The translations under genes and the position numbers were made by a program. Below the pieces are notes generated by a model. It was not told the DNA's origin, did not search any database, and saw only the letters and a list, made by a program, of their open reading frames with translations. Source: Polyangia bacterium (lineage in GTDB: Bacteria; Myxococcota_A; Polyangia; Nannocystales; Nannocystaceae). From it: DNA of 64,000 bases. The stretch is taken from assembly GCA_030430565.1 (NCBI GenBank), contig JAUIKS010000007.1, positions 289,658-353,657 on the forward strand, written 5' to 3'. This document shows positions 16,254 through 26,776 of this stretch, piece by piece (the first letter of the stretch is position 1; the number at the start of each line of letters is the position of its first letter).

Positions 16254-18542
16254 ATGAACGAGCGTAGGAAGTTGGAGATCGGTGAAGCCGTTCAGCTTGG
16301 CGCGGAGCTTCAGCGCGCCGGCCGCTTGGCTGACGCGCGGCGCTTGTACGAGCGTGTTCTGGAGATCGAGCCCGACAACGCCGACGCGCGGCATCTGCTC
16401 GGGGTCGTGGCGATGCAGCAAGGCGAGCGCGAGCTCGCGCTCAAGCAGCTGCTCCGCGCGATTGAACTCCAGCCTGGGTTTGCGGCCTATCACAACAACC
16501 TCGGGGCCGCGTACCAGTCGCTCGGCCGGCTTGACGAGGCGATTTGTGCGTTCCGTCGGGCCTGCGCGCTCGAGCCAGAATTCGCCCAGGCGCACAAGAA
16601 TCTGGGCGGTCTCTACGGCGACCTCGGTCGTCACGAAGACGCCGCGACAGCCTACCGCCGCGCCATCGCTAGCGATCCCGAGTACGCTGAGGCGTACAAC
16701 AACCTCGGCGTCGCGCTGCGCGAGCTCGGCCAACTCGCCGAGTCCGCCGAGGCATACGAACACGCTATCAGGCTCCGCCCGGACTACGTAAAGGCGAAGA
16801 TAAATCTCGGCGTCACATACGCTGATCTCGGCCGTTTTGATGACGCCATCGCTTCGTACCGACGCGCGCTCGAGCGCGAGCCGGCGTTCGCCGCTGGTTG
16901 GAATAACCTCGGGAACGCGCTCCGGAACACCGGGCAGCATGAAGCGGCAGAGGCCTGCTTTCGAAGAGCGCTCGAGCTCGCGCCAACGTTCGCTAGCGCG
17001 CTTAACAATCTAGGGAATGTATTCAACGACCGCGAGCGGCTCGATGACGCGGTCGCGTCCTACCGTGAGGCGATCCGTTGCGATCCCGACTTTAACGAGG
17101 CGTACCGCAATCTCGGCGTCGTTCTGTCGCGCCGGGGCGATGTACGCGATGCCGCCGAGAGCTTTCGAGCCGCGCGGTGGCTGCGCGACTGGCCGCTAGA
17201 TGAACTTCTCATCGAGTCGCTGTGCCCGCTGGTTTTCGAGAGTCGAGAGGCGATCGCGTCGTATCGCGAAAATCTTCATCGTCACCTCGATCGCTTCGCC
17301 GCGCAAACGTTTGATATTGAAGCTCGGGACATCACGAGCCTGGCCGCAGCGCCATCCTTTAATTTGCCGTTCCACGGAGAGGACGATCGTCCGATTAAAG
17401 AGGCCTATGGCCGTGTGTTCTCGCGTTATTTTCCACGAGAGGGCCCTCGTCACGCTGTGCGAGCGCGTCCGAAAATTGGGTTCGTCGTTACGCATGGTCA
17501 TGAGGACATATTTCTTCGATCGCTGGCTGGCGTCGTGAAACGGATTAACCGCGAGCGCTTCGAGCCGGTTATTGCGTGCTCGCCCGCTGGTACGACGAAG
17601 GTGCGCGCGTGGCTCCCAGAGCGAGAGAGCGCGCTCCTCGTCCTGCCTGGGGCGTTCGGCGCGATCATTGACACGCTCCGCGCGGCTCAGTTTGACCTGC
17701 TCTACTTCTGGGAGATCGCGGTCGACTGGACGAGCTACTTCTTGCCGTACTTCCGGCTCGCGCCTGTCCAGTGCACGTCGTGGGGCATCCAGGTCACGTC
17801 GGGAATACCGACGATGGACTATTATCTCTCGAGCGCGCTTGTCGAGGTCGAGGAGGCCGATAAGCACTACAGCGAGACGCTCTTGCGCGCGCAGACCCTC
17901 TTAACGTACAAGCGGCGACTCGAGCGCCCGACGAAGGTGCTCCCGCGGGCGGATTTTGGGCTCGACGACGAGCGACACGTGTACGCGTGTCCCCAGAACC
18001 TAGGCAAGCTCCATCCCGACTTCGATCCGGTGCTCGCCGCGATCCTGCGACGCGATCCAGCTGGCGTGCTGGTCATCATCGGCGACCGAAACCCCGCGAT
18101 CACGGAGGCGCTTCGTAGACGCTTCGCGCGGACGCTCGGTGAGGTCGCGGAGCGAGTGGTCATCGTGCCCAGGCAAGAGTTCGGGGCGTACGTGAGTCTG
18201 CTGCTGGCCGCCGACGTATTGCTAGACCCGCTTCATTTTGGCGGCGTGAATACGACCTACGACGCGCTCTCGTTCGGCGTCCCGATCGTGACGTGCCCCT
18301 CGAGATTTCAGCGCGGGCGCTACACATTGGGCTGCTATCGAAAGATGGGCGTCATGGATTGTGTCGTCGACAATCATGAGGCCTACGTCGATTTGGCGCT
18401 GCGTCTCGGGACCGAGCGCGCGTTCAGGGACGCCACGTCGTCGCGCTTGTTGGCGGCGAGCGGGGCCTTGTTCAACGACATCGAGGCGGTTCGTGAGCAC
18501 GAGCGGCTGTTTGACCTGATGCTAGAACCGTTGAGACGATAA
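16254..18542 (+). CDS. TPR protein with O-GlcNAc-transferase (SPINDLY/OGT, GT41) domain
   Basis: 762 aa. Residues 1-310 are about nine consecutive TPRs (AYNNLGVALRELGQLAESAEAY and similar). Residues about 390-755 match the GT41 catalytic region: GFVVTHGHED, then APVQCTSWGIQVTSGIPTMDYYLS, CPQNLGKLHPDFDPVLAAIL (OGT CFN/K-dP motif), and the nucleotide-binding DPLHFGGVNTTYDALSFGVPIVTCPS. Bacterial members transfer sugars to Ser/Thr of proteins such as flagellin or adhesins; the TPRs choose the target. Start ATG 16254. It is divergent from the three-paralogue operon and shares its AT-leaning codon use, so those beta-rich proteins are candidate acceptors (inference). Confidence 0.85.
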   Translation: MNERRKLEIGEAVQLGAELQRAGRLADARRLYERVLEIEPDNADARHLLGVVAMQQGERELALKQLLRAIELQPGFAAYHNNLGAAYQSLGRLDEAICAFRRACALEPEFAQAHKNLGGLYGDLGRHEDAATAYRRAIASDPEYAEAYNNLGVALRELGQLAESAEAYEHAIRLRPDYVKAKINLGVTYADLGRFDDAIASYRRALEREPAFAAGWNNLGNALRNTGQHEAAEACFRRALELAPTFASALNNLGNVFNDRERLDDAVASYREAIRCDPDFNEAYRNLGVVLSRRGDVRDAAESFRAARWLRDWPLDELLIESLCPLVFESREAIASYRENLHRHLDRFAAQTFDIEARDITSLAAAPSFNLPFHGEDDRPIKEAYGRVFSRYFPREGPRHAVRARPKIGFVVTHGHEDIFLRSLAGVVKRINRERFEPVIACSPAGTTKVRAWLPERESALLVLPGAFGAIIDTLRAAQFDLLYFWEIAVDWTSYFLPYFRLAPVQCTSWGIQVTSGIPTMDYYLSSALVEVEEADKHYSETLLRAQTLLTYKRRLERPTKVLPRADFGLDDERHVYACPQNLGKLHPDFDPVLAAILRRDPAGVLVIIGDRNPAITEALRRRFARTLGEVAERVVIVPRQEFGAYVSLLLAADVLLDPLHFGGVNTTYDALSFGVPIVTCPSRFQRGRYTLGCYRKMGVMDCVVDNHEAYVDLALRLGTERAFRDATSSRLLAASGALFNDIEAVREHERLFDLMLEPLRR

Positions 18543-18621
18543 GGGTGCGAGACCTGCGGCCCAGGGCCTCGGCCGGCGGGAGCTCGCGCCCGCGCGCCTT
18601 CGAGTGACAGGTCGACTCGCG

Positions 18622-19470
18622 CTACCGGAGCGCGTCGACCAGCGCGGGCAGGACCTCGCCGGCGCGGCCGTCGACGCGCGTGACGGCGAGCGGGTCGCCG
18701 CGCGTGGGCCCGAGGTTGATGATCGCGGTGGGCAGGCCGCGGGCGGCCGCGCGCTTGACGAAGCGGTAGCCGGAGAACACGGTGAGCGAGGTGCCGACCA
18801 CGAGCAGCGCCTCCGCCTCGTCGAGCAGCGCGTAGGCGGCGTCGACCGTCTCGCGGGGCACGCTCTCGCCGAAGAACACGACGCGGGGCTTGAGCGGGCC
18901 GGCGCAGGCGCGGCAGCTGGCGACTTCGAAGTCGGCGACGGCCGCGTCGGGGAGCGTCGCGTCGCCGTCGGGCGCGAGCTCGGCGGCGTGCTCGAGCCAC
19001 CCGGGGTTGCGCGCGAGCAGGCGCCGCTGAAGCGCGTCGCGGGCCTCGAGCGCGCCGCACTCGAGGCAGCGAACCTCGGCGAGCGCGCCGTGCAGCTCGA
19101 CGACGCGCGCGCTCCCAGCGGCGTGGTGCAGTCGGTCGACGTTCTGCGTGATCACGCCGCGCAGGCGCCCGCGTCGCTCGAGCGTCGCGAGCGAGTGATG
19201 CGCGGGGTTGGGGCGCGCGCGGGAGAGCCTCGCCCAGCCGATCACCGAGCGCGCCCAGTAGCGCTTTCGCGCGGCCTGGTCGCGGACGTACTCCTGGAAG
19301 CGGATCGGGTTGCGGCTGCGTCGGCGGGTGCCCTCGCTGCGGTAGTCGGGGATCCCGGACTCGGTGCTGCAGCCGGCGCCGGTCAAGGCGACAAATGTCC
19401 TCCCGGACAGGAGGTTGGTCAGCTCCGCGAGCGCGCCTGGGGAGTTCATCGGTGACGACAGCGATAGCAT
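18622..19470 (-). CDS. Sir2-family NAD-dependent protein deacylase
   Basis: 282 aa. The NAD-binding [23 protein letters not shown] and catalytic-His ELHG motifs are intact, as are two zinc-binding Cys pairs (CLEC and CRAC), about 70 residues apart. FFGESVP and VVGTSLTV complete the family pattern, closest to class II (SIRT4-like) sirtuins. These remove acyl groups from lysines, or ADP-ribosylate or lipoamidate, using NAD. The ATG at 19470 overlaps the stop of the upstream lipoprotein gene by one base (TGATG), so the two are coupled; an internal ATG at 19449 is an alternative. It is convergent with the OGT gene. Confidence 0.88.
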   Translation of the reverse strand: MLSLSSPMNSPGALAELTNLLSGRTFVALTGAGCSTESGIPDYRSEGTRRRSRNPIRFQEYVRDQAARKRYWARSVIGWARLSRARPNPAHHSLATLERRGRLRGVITQNVDRLHHAAGSARVVELHGALAEVRCLECGALEARDALQRRLLARNPGWLEHAAELAPDGDATLPDAAVADFEVASCRACAGPLKPRVVFFGESVPRETVDAAYALLDEAEALLVVGTSLTVFSGYRFVKRAAARGLPTAIINLGPTRGDPLAVTRVDGRAGEVLPALVDALR

Positions 19471-20015
19471 CAAAAGCCAGAGCCGCAGCCGTTGGTCGCG
19501 ATCACGAGGTCGGCGGCGACGCTGACGCGCTCGCCGGCCGGCGTGTTCATCGTGACGCTCAGGCGCGCGCTCTTGCCCTCGAGCTGCTCGTCGGTCCACT
19601 CCTCGGTGATCAGCTGGATCGTCTTGACGTAGAGGTCGAAGCCGTACTCGTCGGCGCGCGGATCTTCGCAGCCGATGAAGGTCTGGTAGCCCTCGTAGCT
19701 GATGGTCGGGGCGCCGGCGGGGCCCTCGAGGCCCTCGATCTCGAGCGTCACGTCGAGCTCGCTGTACTCGCTCTGCGGCTCGTAGCCGCCGACGTAGGTC
19801 TCGAGCTCGAACATGCAGAAGCCCTGCCCGCCGAGCACCAGGTTGAGCGTCTGGCCGTCGGCGAGCGGGGCGCTTTGGTTGTAGACCTCTAGCCAGGGCC
19901 CCTCGGCGCCGCCAGAGTCGCCGGTGGTGCCGAGGTTGCAGTGTTGCTCCGGAGCGCAGCCGCTCGCGCCGAGGGCGAGGAGGAGCGTGAGCGCGAGCCA
20001 GCGGGCGGAGGGCAT
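19470..20015 (-). CDS. Lipoprotein of unknown function
   Basis: 181 aa from ATG 20015. The signal peptide [16 protein letters not shown] ends in a lipobox. The mature protein is beta-rich, acidic, and has four or five Cys (CNLG, GFCMFE, GCEDP, NGCGSG) likely forming disulfides. There is no family I recognise. Codons extend 12 residues upstream, but the ATG at 20015 starts the canonical signal peptide. It is translationally coupled to the Sir2 gene by stop/start overlap, which is an odd pairing of an exported and a cytoplasmic protein. Confidence 0.65.
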   Translation of the reverse strand: MPSARWLALTLLLALGASGCAPEQHCNLGTTGDSGGAEGPWLEVYNQSAPLADGQTLNLVLGGQGFCMFELETYVGGYEPQSEYSELDVTLEIEGLEGPAGAPTISYEGYQTFIGCEDPRADEYGFDLYVKTIQLITEEWTDEQLEGKSARLSVTMNTPAGERVSVAADLVIATNGCGSGF

Positions 20016-20159
20016 CGACGCTAGGTTGCCCGAGCGAGGCGGATCGAACAACTGGTCCTCGCGGCCTGTCGCGACGGTCGGCGTCTGTGATCGCGCAGCA
20101 GCCCGCGCGCCCCCGGAGGCGGGAGCGGCGGGCTGTCGCGCGCGAGGCTCGTCGGCTCG

Positions 20160-21350
<1,191 letters not shown>

Positions 21351-21360
21351 GGCGTACCTC

Positions 21361-22041
21361 TCACTTCCCTGCGTCCAGTTCGCTCGGGCTCACGTTGGCG
21401 AGCTGCGTTCCGAACAGCCGCGCGAATTGAATGAAGAACCCGACGCCGCGTTGCACGTCCGGGTCTTTGAGCGCGCGCCAGAGGCCGAACGCGCCGACCT
21501 GCTCGGGGCGCGCCGCCGCCTTGAGCATCGCCTGGCTGGCTTGGCCGAGGAGCGTCCAGAGCTGCGGCGAGCTGGCGGTCTCGTGCACGACGTCGGTGAG
21601 CTCGGGCGTGGTGACCATGCGGCCCGCGTCGAGCGCGAGGGCCCGCAGCGCGTGGCCGAGCTGACCGATGTCGACGCCCGCGTCCGCGGCGTCTCGCATC
21701 GCCTCGTCAGAGATGTCGGCGACCGTCGCGATCACGTCGGGCGCGGAGACGGCGAGCGCGAGACCCTGCTCGAGGGTGGCGAGGGTCTTGGGCTCGCTGA
21801 GCTGCTCGAGCAGGCTCGCCATCCGGCGCACGCGCTCGTCGACATCGCCTTTCTTCATCGCCCACTCGTCGACGATGTCGGCGGTCGTGCCGATGACGGC
21901 GGGGGCTTGCTCGGCGAGCGCGAGCACGCCCTCGAGGCGGCGCTCTAGGCGTTCAAATCGCCTGTCGAGATCGGCGAGGCGTTGGTCGACGCTCTTGGGT
22001 CTTGTTCCGCTGATTCCCGCGGCACTTCCTGTCGTGGGCAT
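21361..22041 (-). CDS. DUF1641 protein, SQR partner
   Basis: 226 aa, helical. The N-terminal 45 residues form a coiled coil ([21 protein letters not shown]), followed by several amphipathic helices with the pattern [23 protein letters not shown] typical of DUF1641. The family is repeatedly found next to FAD-dependent sulfide:quinone oxidoreductases and formate dehydrogenases; a membrane-anchoring or electron-transfer helper role is suspected, not shown. A strong AAAGGAGG precedes the ATG. It is followed 10 bp later by sqr. Confidence 0.82.
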   Translation of the reverse strand: MPTTGSAAGISGTRPKSVDQRLADLDRRFERLERRLEGVLALAEQAPAVIGTTADIVDEWAMKKGDVDERVRRMASLLEQLSEPKTLATLEQGLALAVSAPDVIATVADISDEAMRDAADAGVDIGQLGHALRALALDAGRMVTTPELTDVVHETASSPQLWTLLGQASQAMLKAAARPEQVGAFGLWRALKDPDVQRGVGFFIQFARLFGTQLANVSPSELDAGK

Positions 22042-22059
22042 AGGACCTCCTTTGGCTCT

Positions 22060-22076
22060 CCGGAGCTTCGCTCCGG
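22060..22076 (-). other. Hairpin in the leader of the DUF1641-sqr operon
   Basis: CCGGAGC-TTC-GCTCCGG is a perfect 7-bp stem with a 3-nt loop, lying about 18 bp before the DUF1641 ATG and just upstream of its ribosome-binding site. No T-run follows on either strand, so it is more likely an mRNA-stability or processing element than a terminator. Confidence 0.4.
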
Positions 22077-22149
22077 CGTGTCGTGAGTAGTATTTCGGTG
22101 CGGAGTGTTGACGGGCTGGCGGTGTGTTGTGGGGGTGGTCTTTGTCGCG

Positions 22150-23673
22150 TTACTCGTGGGGGTCGACGACGCCGCAGACGCTCGCCAGGATGCGTCGCGC
22201 GTGCGGCGGGATCGATTCGAATCGCAGCTCGGCGCTGGTCGTGGTCCGCTGGAGGTCGCGCAGCGCGAGCGCGCCGGTGTGGTCGATGCGCCCGACGTGG
22301 GAGAGGTCGATGACGACCTCGTCGACGTCCTCGTGCTTCGCGATCTCGGCGGCGAACGAGCGCCGGAACATCGGCGCGGAGCCGAACCAGATCACGCCCT
22401 CCGGGGTGAGGGTCAGCGCGCCGCCGTCGATGTCGACGTTGACCTCGATCCGCTGCTCTCGCCACGCGTGGTTCGCGAGCGCGAGGCCGACGCCGATCAC
22501 CACCGCGTACTCGATGTGAGGCGCCAGCGCGAGCGTGAAGATGAAGGTCGTCATCCCGATGATGGCCTGGGGGATCGACTCCGAGAACAACCGGAGGAGC
22601 ACCCGCGGGTCGAGCAGCTTCAAGACCGCCCCGACGACGATCGCGCCCAGCACGGCGGTCGGGAGCGTGGCGAGGATCGAGGCGAAGGGCAGGAACACGA
22701 GGACGGTGAGGCCCGTGATGGCGCCCGACCAGCGAGTCTGCGCGCCCGCGAGGCGGTTGACCGCGCTGCGCGAGAAGCTGCCCCCCACCGGAAAGCCTCC
22801 GGCCACGCCCGCCGCGAGGTTGGCGACCCCTTGACCGACGAACTCGGCGTTCGGGTCCCACGGCCTTCGGCTCTCCTCGGCGAAGGACTGCGCCACCGAG
22901 GCGACCTCGGCGAAGCCGACCAGCGCGATGATCGCTCCGGGGATGAGCAGCTCGAGGGCGCGAGACCAGGGGAGGTCGAGCGAGAGGGGCGGGACGATCG
23001 CCTGCGGGAGCTCGCCGATCATCGCCCCCTCGTAGCCGGTGAGTGAGCCGAAGGGGACGCCGATGATCACCGCCACGAGCACGCCGGGGAACAGCGCGTG
23101 CAGCCGTCGCCCGCCGAGCATGAGCACCAGCGTGATGCCGCTGAGCAGCAGCGCGGCGGGCTCCCAAGCGGCTGGTTGACGGAGCGCGCTCCAGGCGTTG
23201 GCGAGCACGCCCGCGTCGCCGGGCGTCACGCCGAGCACCTTGGGCAGCTGCGAGCAGAGGATCAGCAGCGCGGCGGCGACGGTGAAGCCGCGCAGCACCG
23301 CGTAGCTCATCAGGTAGCTGATCGAGCCCGCGCGCAGGACCCCGATGAGGACACGGACCACGCCCACGACCAACGCGAGCAGCGCCGCGAGGCCGATGTA
23401 CTCGGCGCTCTTCGGCGCCGCCAGGCTCGAGAGCGCCGCGAACGAGAGCAACGCGGTCAGCGCGGTCGGGCCGGTCTGCAGAAACGGCGAAGAGGCGAAG
23501 AACGCCGCCAGCAGCGGGGGGAGGGCGGAGGCGTAGAGTCCGTAGTGCGGCGGGAGCCCCGCGAGGTCCGCGTAGGCCATGCACTGCGGGATCAGGACCA
23601 GGGCGACGCCCACGCCGGCGACGACGTCGGCGACGACGCGGCGGCCGCCCGTCGGGTTCGCGTCTACGGGCAC
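22150..23673 (-). CDS. SulP-family anion transporter with STAS domain
   Basis: A 507-aa inner-membrane protein with 10-14 TM segments (GVALVLIPQCMAYADLAGLPPHYGLYAS is the SulP signature near TM1) and a C-terminal STAS domain (about 400-505). SulP carriers move sulfate, bicarbonate or other anions; next to sqr and rhodanese, sulfate or sulfite export or uptake is plausible. I set the start at GTG 23673 because GGAGGGGG stands about 6 bp upstream; reading further upstream gives non-membrane, Arg-rich sequence. A 30-codon ORF with its own ribosome-binding site (23756-23664) overlaps this start by 10 bp. Confidence 0.87.
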   Translation of the reverse strand: MPVDANPTGGRRVVADVVAGVGVALVLIPQCMAYADLAGLPPHYGLYASALPPLLAAFFASSPFLQTGPTALTALLSFAALSSLAAPKSAEYIGLAALLALVVGVVRVLIGVLRAGSISYLMSYAVLRGFTVAAALLILCSQLPKVLGVTPGDAGVLANAWSALRQPAAWEPAALLLSGITLVLMLGGRRLHALFPGVLVAVIIGVPFGSLTGYEGAMIGELPQAIVPPLSLDLPWSRALELLIPGAIIALVGFAEVASVAQSFAEESRRPWDPNAEFVGQGVANLAAGVAGGFPVGGSFSRSAVNRLAGAQTRWSGAITGLTVLVFLPFASILATLPTAVLGAIVVGAVLKLLDPRVLLRLFSESIPQAIIGMTTFIFTLALAPHIEYAVVIGVGLALANHAWREQRIEVNVDIDGGALTLTPEGVIWFGSAPMFRRSFAAEIAKHEDVDEVVIDLSHVGRIDHTGALALRDLQRTTTSAELRFESIPPHARRILASVCGVVDPHE

Positions 23674-23756
23674 AACGTCCCCCTCCGGGCGCGCGTCGCC
23701 AGTCCGAGGTGGACCACGATCTCGTCGTACTGCTTCTCCTCGCGGATGGTGCCCAT
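23664..23756 (-). CDS. 30-aa upstream ORF overlapping the SulP start
   Basis: An ATG at 23756 preceded by AAGGGA opens a short frame (MGTIREEKQYDEIVVHLGLA and ten more residues) that ends in TAG at 23664, ten bases inside the SulP gene. The residues look protein-like rather than random. It could be a leader peptide that couples translation to SulP, or a decayed N-terminus of another gene. It contains no run of Cys or Met that would point to classical attenuation, although its penultimate codon is Cys. Confidence 0.4.
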   Translation of the reverse strand: MGTIREEKQYDEIVVHLGLATRARRGTLCP

Positions 23757-24023
23757 GGTGCGTCCCTTGTAGTCGTGGGCTGGGCTCGCGCGCACGCTCT
23801 TGGACCGCGATTTTCTGCGTGTGGCCGAGCTCGGTCGGCGCCGTGGGGGTTGACCGAGTCGACCGGCAGGCTGCTGAAATTCGCCGCGTGGCCGCCAGCA
23901 TCAACGGCGTTCGAGGCCGCGAAGCCAGAACGAAGTTGTACCGGGCATACTACGAGCTCTGGCGACAGTGGCATCGGACGTCAGGGGGTTGTTCGCGGTC
24001 GCGGGGTGATTTTCAGCGGCCGG

Positions 24024-24752
24024 CTAGACTACGGGCAGCGCGTTGGCGCGCCAGCCGAACATGCCGCCCTCCATGGACGCGCACGCGGAGAAGCCCGCGC
24101 TCTCGAGCGCCCGCGCGGCGCGTCCGCTGCGACCACCCGAGGCGCACATCACGACGATCGGCGCGTCCCGGTCGAGGCCGCTGGCGTACTCCATGAACTG
24201 ACCGAGCGGGACGTGCTCGGACTGCGCGACCTTGCCGTGCATCTCGAGCTCCATGGCCTCGCGCACGTCGACCAGACGAAACCGACCGAGGTTCTGCTGG
24301 ACCCAGCGCGGCGCGACCTCGGGCAGCCCGTTGGTGCGGTACACGGCCTCTCCGAGGACCTGGGTGTTGGCGACCCGCTCGCGCTCGATGATGTCGGTCC
24401 GCTTCAGGACCTCGAGGTTCCAGGCGATCATCCCGCCCTCGACGGACACCGCGCACCCGCCGTGCTCACGAATCGCGGCCGCGGCGAGGCCCGAGCGGCG
24501 ACCGGAGCGACACAGCAGCACGACCGGGCCCGCGCTCGCGAGCGCGGAGGCTTGCCCGAGGACGCCCAAGAGCGGGATGTTCTCGACGCCCTCGACCGCG
24601 CCGAGCGGACCGACGAGCTCGTGGGGCTCGCGGACATCGATCACGCGAAGTCGACCGCGGTGCTCCGCGACGAAGGTCGCCGGCAGCTCCGGATCGCCGC
24701 CTTCGTTGTGTACCGTGTTGGCCTCGATGAATTCACGGGTGCTGTCGCTCAT
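24024..24752 (-). CDS. Tandem-rhodanese sulfurtransferase
   Basis: 242 aa with two complete rhodanese domains (about 25-120 and 140-240). Both active loops keep the persulfide cysteine and the Arg of the C-x4-R type: LLCRSGRRSG and VMCASGGRSG, so both halves may be catalytic; in classical two-domain rhodaneses only the second is. Product of SQR (sulfane sulfur, glutathione persulfide) is the natural substrate. The start at 24752 has GGGAGAG nearby. The gap to the SulP upstream ORF is about 270 bp, so it has room for a separate promoter region. Confidence 0.87.
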   Translation of the reverse strand: MSDSTREFIEANTVHNEGGDPELPATFVAEHRGRLRVIDVREPHELVGPLGAVEGVENIPLLGVLGQASALASAGPVVLLCRSGRRSGLAAAAIREHGGCAVSVEGGMIAWNLEVLKRTDIIERERVANTQVLGEAVYRTNGLPEVAPRWVQQNLGRFRLVDVREAMELEMHGKVAQSEHVPLGQFMEYASGLDRDAPIVVMCASGGRSGRAARALESAGFSACASMEGGMFGWRANALPVV

Positions 24753-24961
24753 CGCTTCGTGCTCTCCCTGGGGTCGCGACGGGATGCGGTGCACGAAGCG
24801 GGCCAAGCGGCCGACGAGCTGTCCAAACATTCATATGCCGTCTACCGACGCGTTCGTAGCCCTTGGCCGCGCGGGAGCGGGTTGACGGTGCGACGTGATG
24901 TTGTTGCGACGCGACAAATTGCAGCGCGTCGCCGGAGCGGGCGGTGAGCGGGCCCGGGCGG

Positions 24962-26017
24962 TCAGGCGCTGGTGTTGGCGCTGGTCCGCGGGCGCTCGCT
25001 CGCGAGCGTCGGGCTGAATTCGAGCTCGATCCCCTGCGCCTGACCGCTGAACCCGAACCACGCGTAGATGTCGCGGATCGTCTCGTCGGTCGGTCGCGGC
25101 GCGTGACCGAGGTCGCGGGCGGCTTTCTCGCGCTTGTAGTTGAGCCCGAGCATGAGGACGTCGATCGACTCGCGCGTGTACAGCGGCTCCGTGCCGGTCA
25201 GCTTGGCGAAGGTCTCCATCGCCGGGGCGAACACGCGGGCCAGCCGGTAGGGGCAGGTCAGGCGCGGCGCCGACACGCCGGTGGCGGCCTCGGCCATGGC
25301 GCCCAGCTCGTCGATCGCGTGGTAGTGCCCGGTCAGCAGGTAGCTCTCGCCGGTGCCGCCGCGCTCGGCGGCGGCGATCGAGCTCGCCGCGACATCGCGG
25401 ACATCGACGAAGTCAAAGCCGCCCTCGAGCAGCATGGGGAGCCGGCGCTGGTAGAGGTCGAGCAGGACCTTGCCGAGGCGCGAGGGCGCGTAGTCGTAGG
25501 GGCCGATGACGGCGGAGGGGTGGACGATGACCGCGTCGAGCCCGCGCTTGATCCAGGCCCGGACCACGCGCTCACCGTCGGCCTTGCTGCGGTCGTAGGC
25601 CGGGAACCGGAACGAGTCGACGCGCGCGCGCGTCTCGTCGAAGGGGACGCGGTCGCGGTGGTGCTGAAACGCGTGGACGGAGCACATGTGGACGACGCGT
25701 CGCACCTTCGCGTCGTGGGCGGCGGCGCAGGCGGTGCCGACGCCCCGCACGTTCACGTCGTGCACGAGGCCGCCCATCGGGCCGATGATCGAGATGACCG
25801 CGGCGAGGTGATAGAGGATGTCGACCCCGTCACACAGCGCGCGCATCGCCTTCGGATCGCGGACATCTCCGATCTGCTCCTCGACATCGAGCCCGGCGAG
25901 CTGGCGCGGCGCTGGCGTGCGCACGAGCACGCGAACGCGGTCGCCCCGCGCGAGCAGCTGGCGAACCAGGTTTGATCCGACGTGTCCGGTGGCTCCTGTG
26001 ACGGCGACGAGGGTCAT
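24962..26017 (-). CDS. NAD(P)-dependent epimerase/reductase (extended SDR)
   Basis: 351 aa. TGATGHVGSNLV at the N-terminus is the extended-SDR nucleotide-binding motif, and YDRSK at about residue 145 the catalytic Tyr-Lys pair, preceded by the Ser in HMCSVHAF. Overall it resembles dihydroflavonol reductase/HpnA-like and 3-beta-hydroxysteroid dehydrogenase-like members. Since this organism probably makes sterols, a sterol or hopanoid substrate is possible, but nothing nearby ties it to that pathway. The C-terminal tail after about residue 335 is low complexity. Confidence 0.78.
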   Translation of the reverse strand: MTLVAVTGATGHVGSNLVRQLLARGDRVRVLVRTPAPRQLAGLDVEEQIGDVRDPKAMRALCDGVDILYHLAAVISIIGPMGGLVHDVNVRGVGTACAAAHDAKVRRVVHMCSVHAFQHHRDRVPFDETRARVDSFRFPAYDRSKADGERVVRAWIKRGLDAVIVHPSAVIGPYDYAPSRLGKVLLDLYQRRLPMLLEGGFDFVDVRDVAASSIAAAERGGTGESYLLTGHYHAIDELGAMAEAATGVSAPRLTCPYRLARVFAPAMETFAKLTGTEPLYTRESIDVLMLGLNYKREKAARDLGHAPRPTDETIRDIYAWFGFSGQAQGIELEFSPTLASERPRTSANTSA

Positions 26018-26131
26018 ACGGGTCTGTTCTGGTCTGTAGTTGAGCTGCTCGAGTCGGGCTGCGGCGAGCCGGGCGCTCTGGAGATATCCGATCGATCCGA
26101 GGGTTGTAGGTGCGCTGACCCGGTGTCGGCG

Positions 26132-26158
26132 AAAAAACCCGCGAGAAAGGTCTCGGGG
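26132..26158 (-). terminator. Rho-independent terminator
   Basis: On the minus strand CCCGAGA pairs with TCTCG-CG-GG (2-nt bulge), followed by six T (A run at 26132-26137). It terminates transcripts of the hypothetical membrane protein gene (stop 26201) before the SDR gene. Confidence 0.75.
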
Positions 26159-26200
26159 TGTGACGCGGTCAACACTTTCTCCAGCCTGGCGAGCGCTTTC

Positions 26201-26776
26201 CTAGCGATCGGCCCGCGCGGTTGACGCTCGCTCGATCGGGATCGTCGCCCCGAGGGCCGCGAGCGCGCGCTCGCAATCCTGGGCGAAGGCCGACTGCGCG
26301 CGCGCGCCCGGTGCGATCCAGAACAGGGCCGCGAACACGAGCGCGATCACGCCGACCGCCTGCCCCATGATCAGGGCGGGGAGCGCGAGCGCGACGAGCA
26401 GCGCGGCCACGACCTTCCCGGCGGTTTCGAAGGTGAAGACCTGGGGATGCGGGCGAAGCTCGAGCTCGAGCTCGGAGCCGGGCAGCTCGTCGCGGCGCGC
26501 GATGGTGCCGCGAACGATCGGCTGGAAGGGCGTGAGCTCGCGCCCGGTGTTGACCACGCTGATCGCGAAGCGAGCGCCCAGCAGCGACCCGAAGAACGGG
26601 CGTGAGGTCGTGGGCGCTTGGAGGACGCGGACGACGATCCCCGCGCCGCTCAGCTTGGCGATCAGCGCGAATTCTTCTCCGGTGTCCTCGACCGCGTCCC
26701 TCAGCCGGGCGCGCAGCTCCTCGGGCGAGAGCTCGCTACGGAGCGTGTGGCGCTGCACGAGCTGGGACCCGGTCAT
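26201..26776 (-). CDS. Hypothetical protein with two TM helices
   Basis: 191 aa from ATG 26776 (a second in-frame start four codons earlier is possible). The N-terminal 110 residues look like a cytoplasmic alpha/beta domain (LSPEELRARLRDAVED). Two adjacent hydrophobic helices follow at about 118-160 (VVAALLVALALPALIMG, VGVIALVFAALFW) and a short Cys-containing tail. No family recognised. It forms a single-gene unit ended by the terminator at 26132-26158. Confidence 0.6.
   Translation of the reverse strand: MTGSQLVQRHTLRSELSPEELRARLRDAVEDTGEEFALIAKLSGAGIVVRVLQAPTTSRPFFGSLLGARFAISVVNTGRELTPFQPIVRGTIARRDELPGSELELELRPHPQVFTFETAGKVVAALLVALALPALIMGQAVGVIALVFAALFWIAPGARAQSAFAQDCERALAALGATIPIERASTARADR

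Noticed and set aside
13056..18542. Protease plus paralogues plus OGT as an antiphage defence island
   Set aside because: No nuclease, ATPase, reverse transcriptase or other typical sensor/effector is present, and the domains fit surface or assembly biology better.
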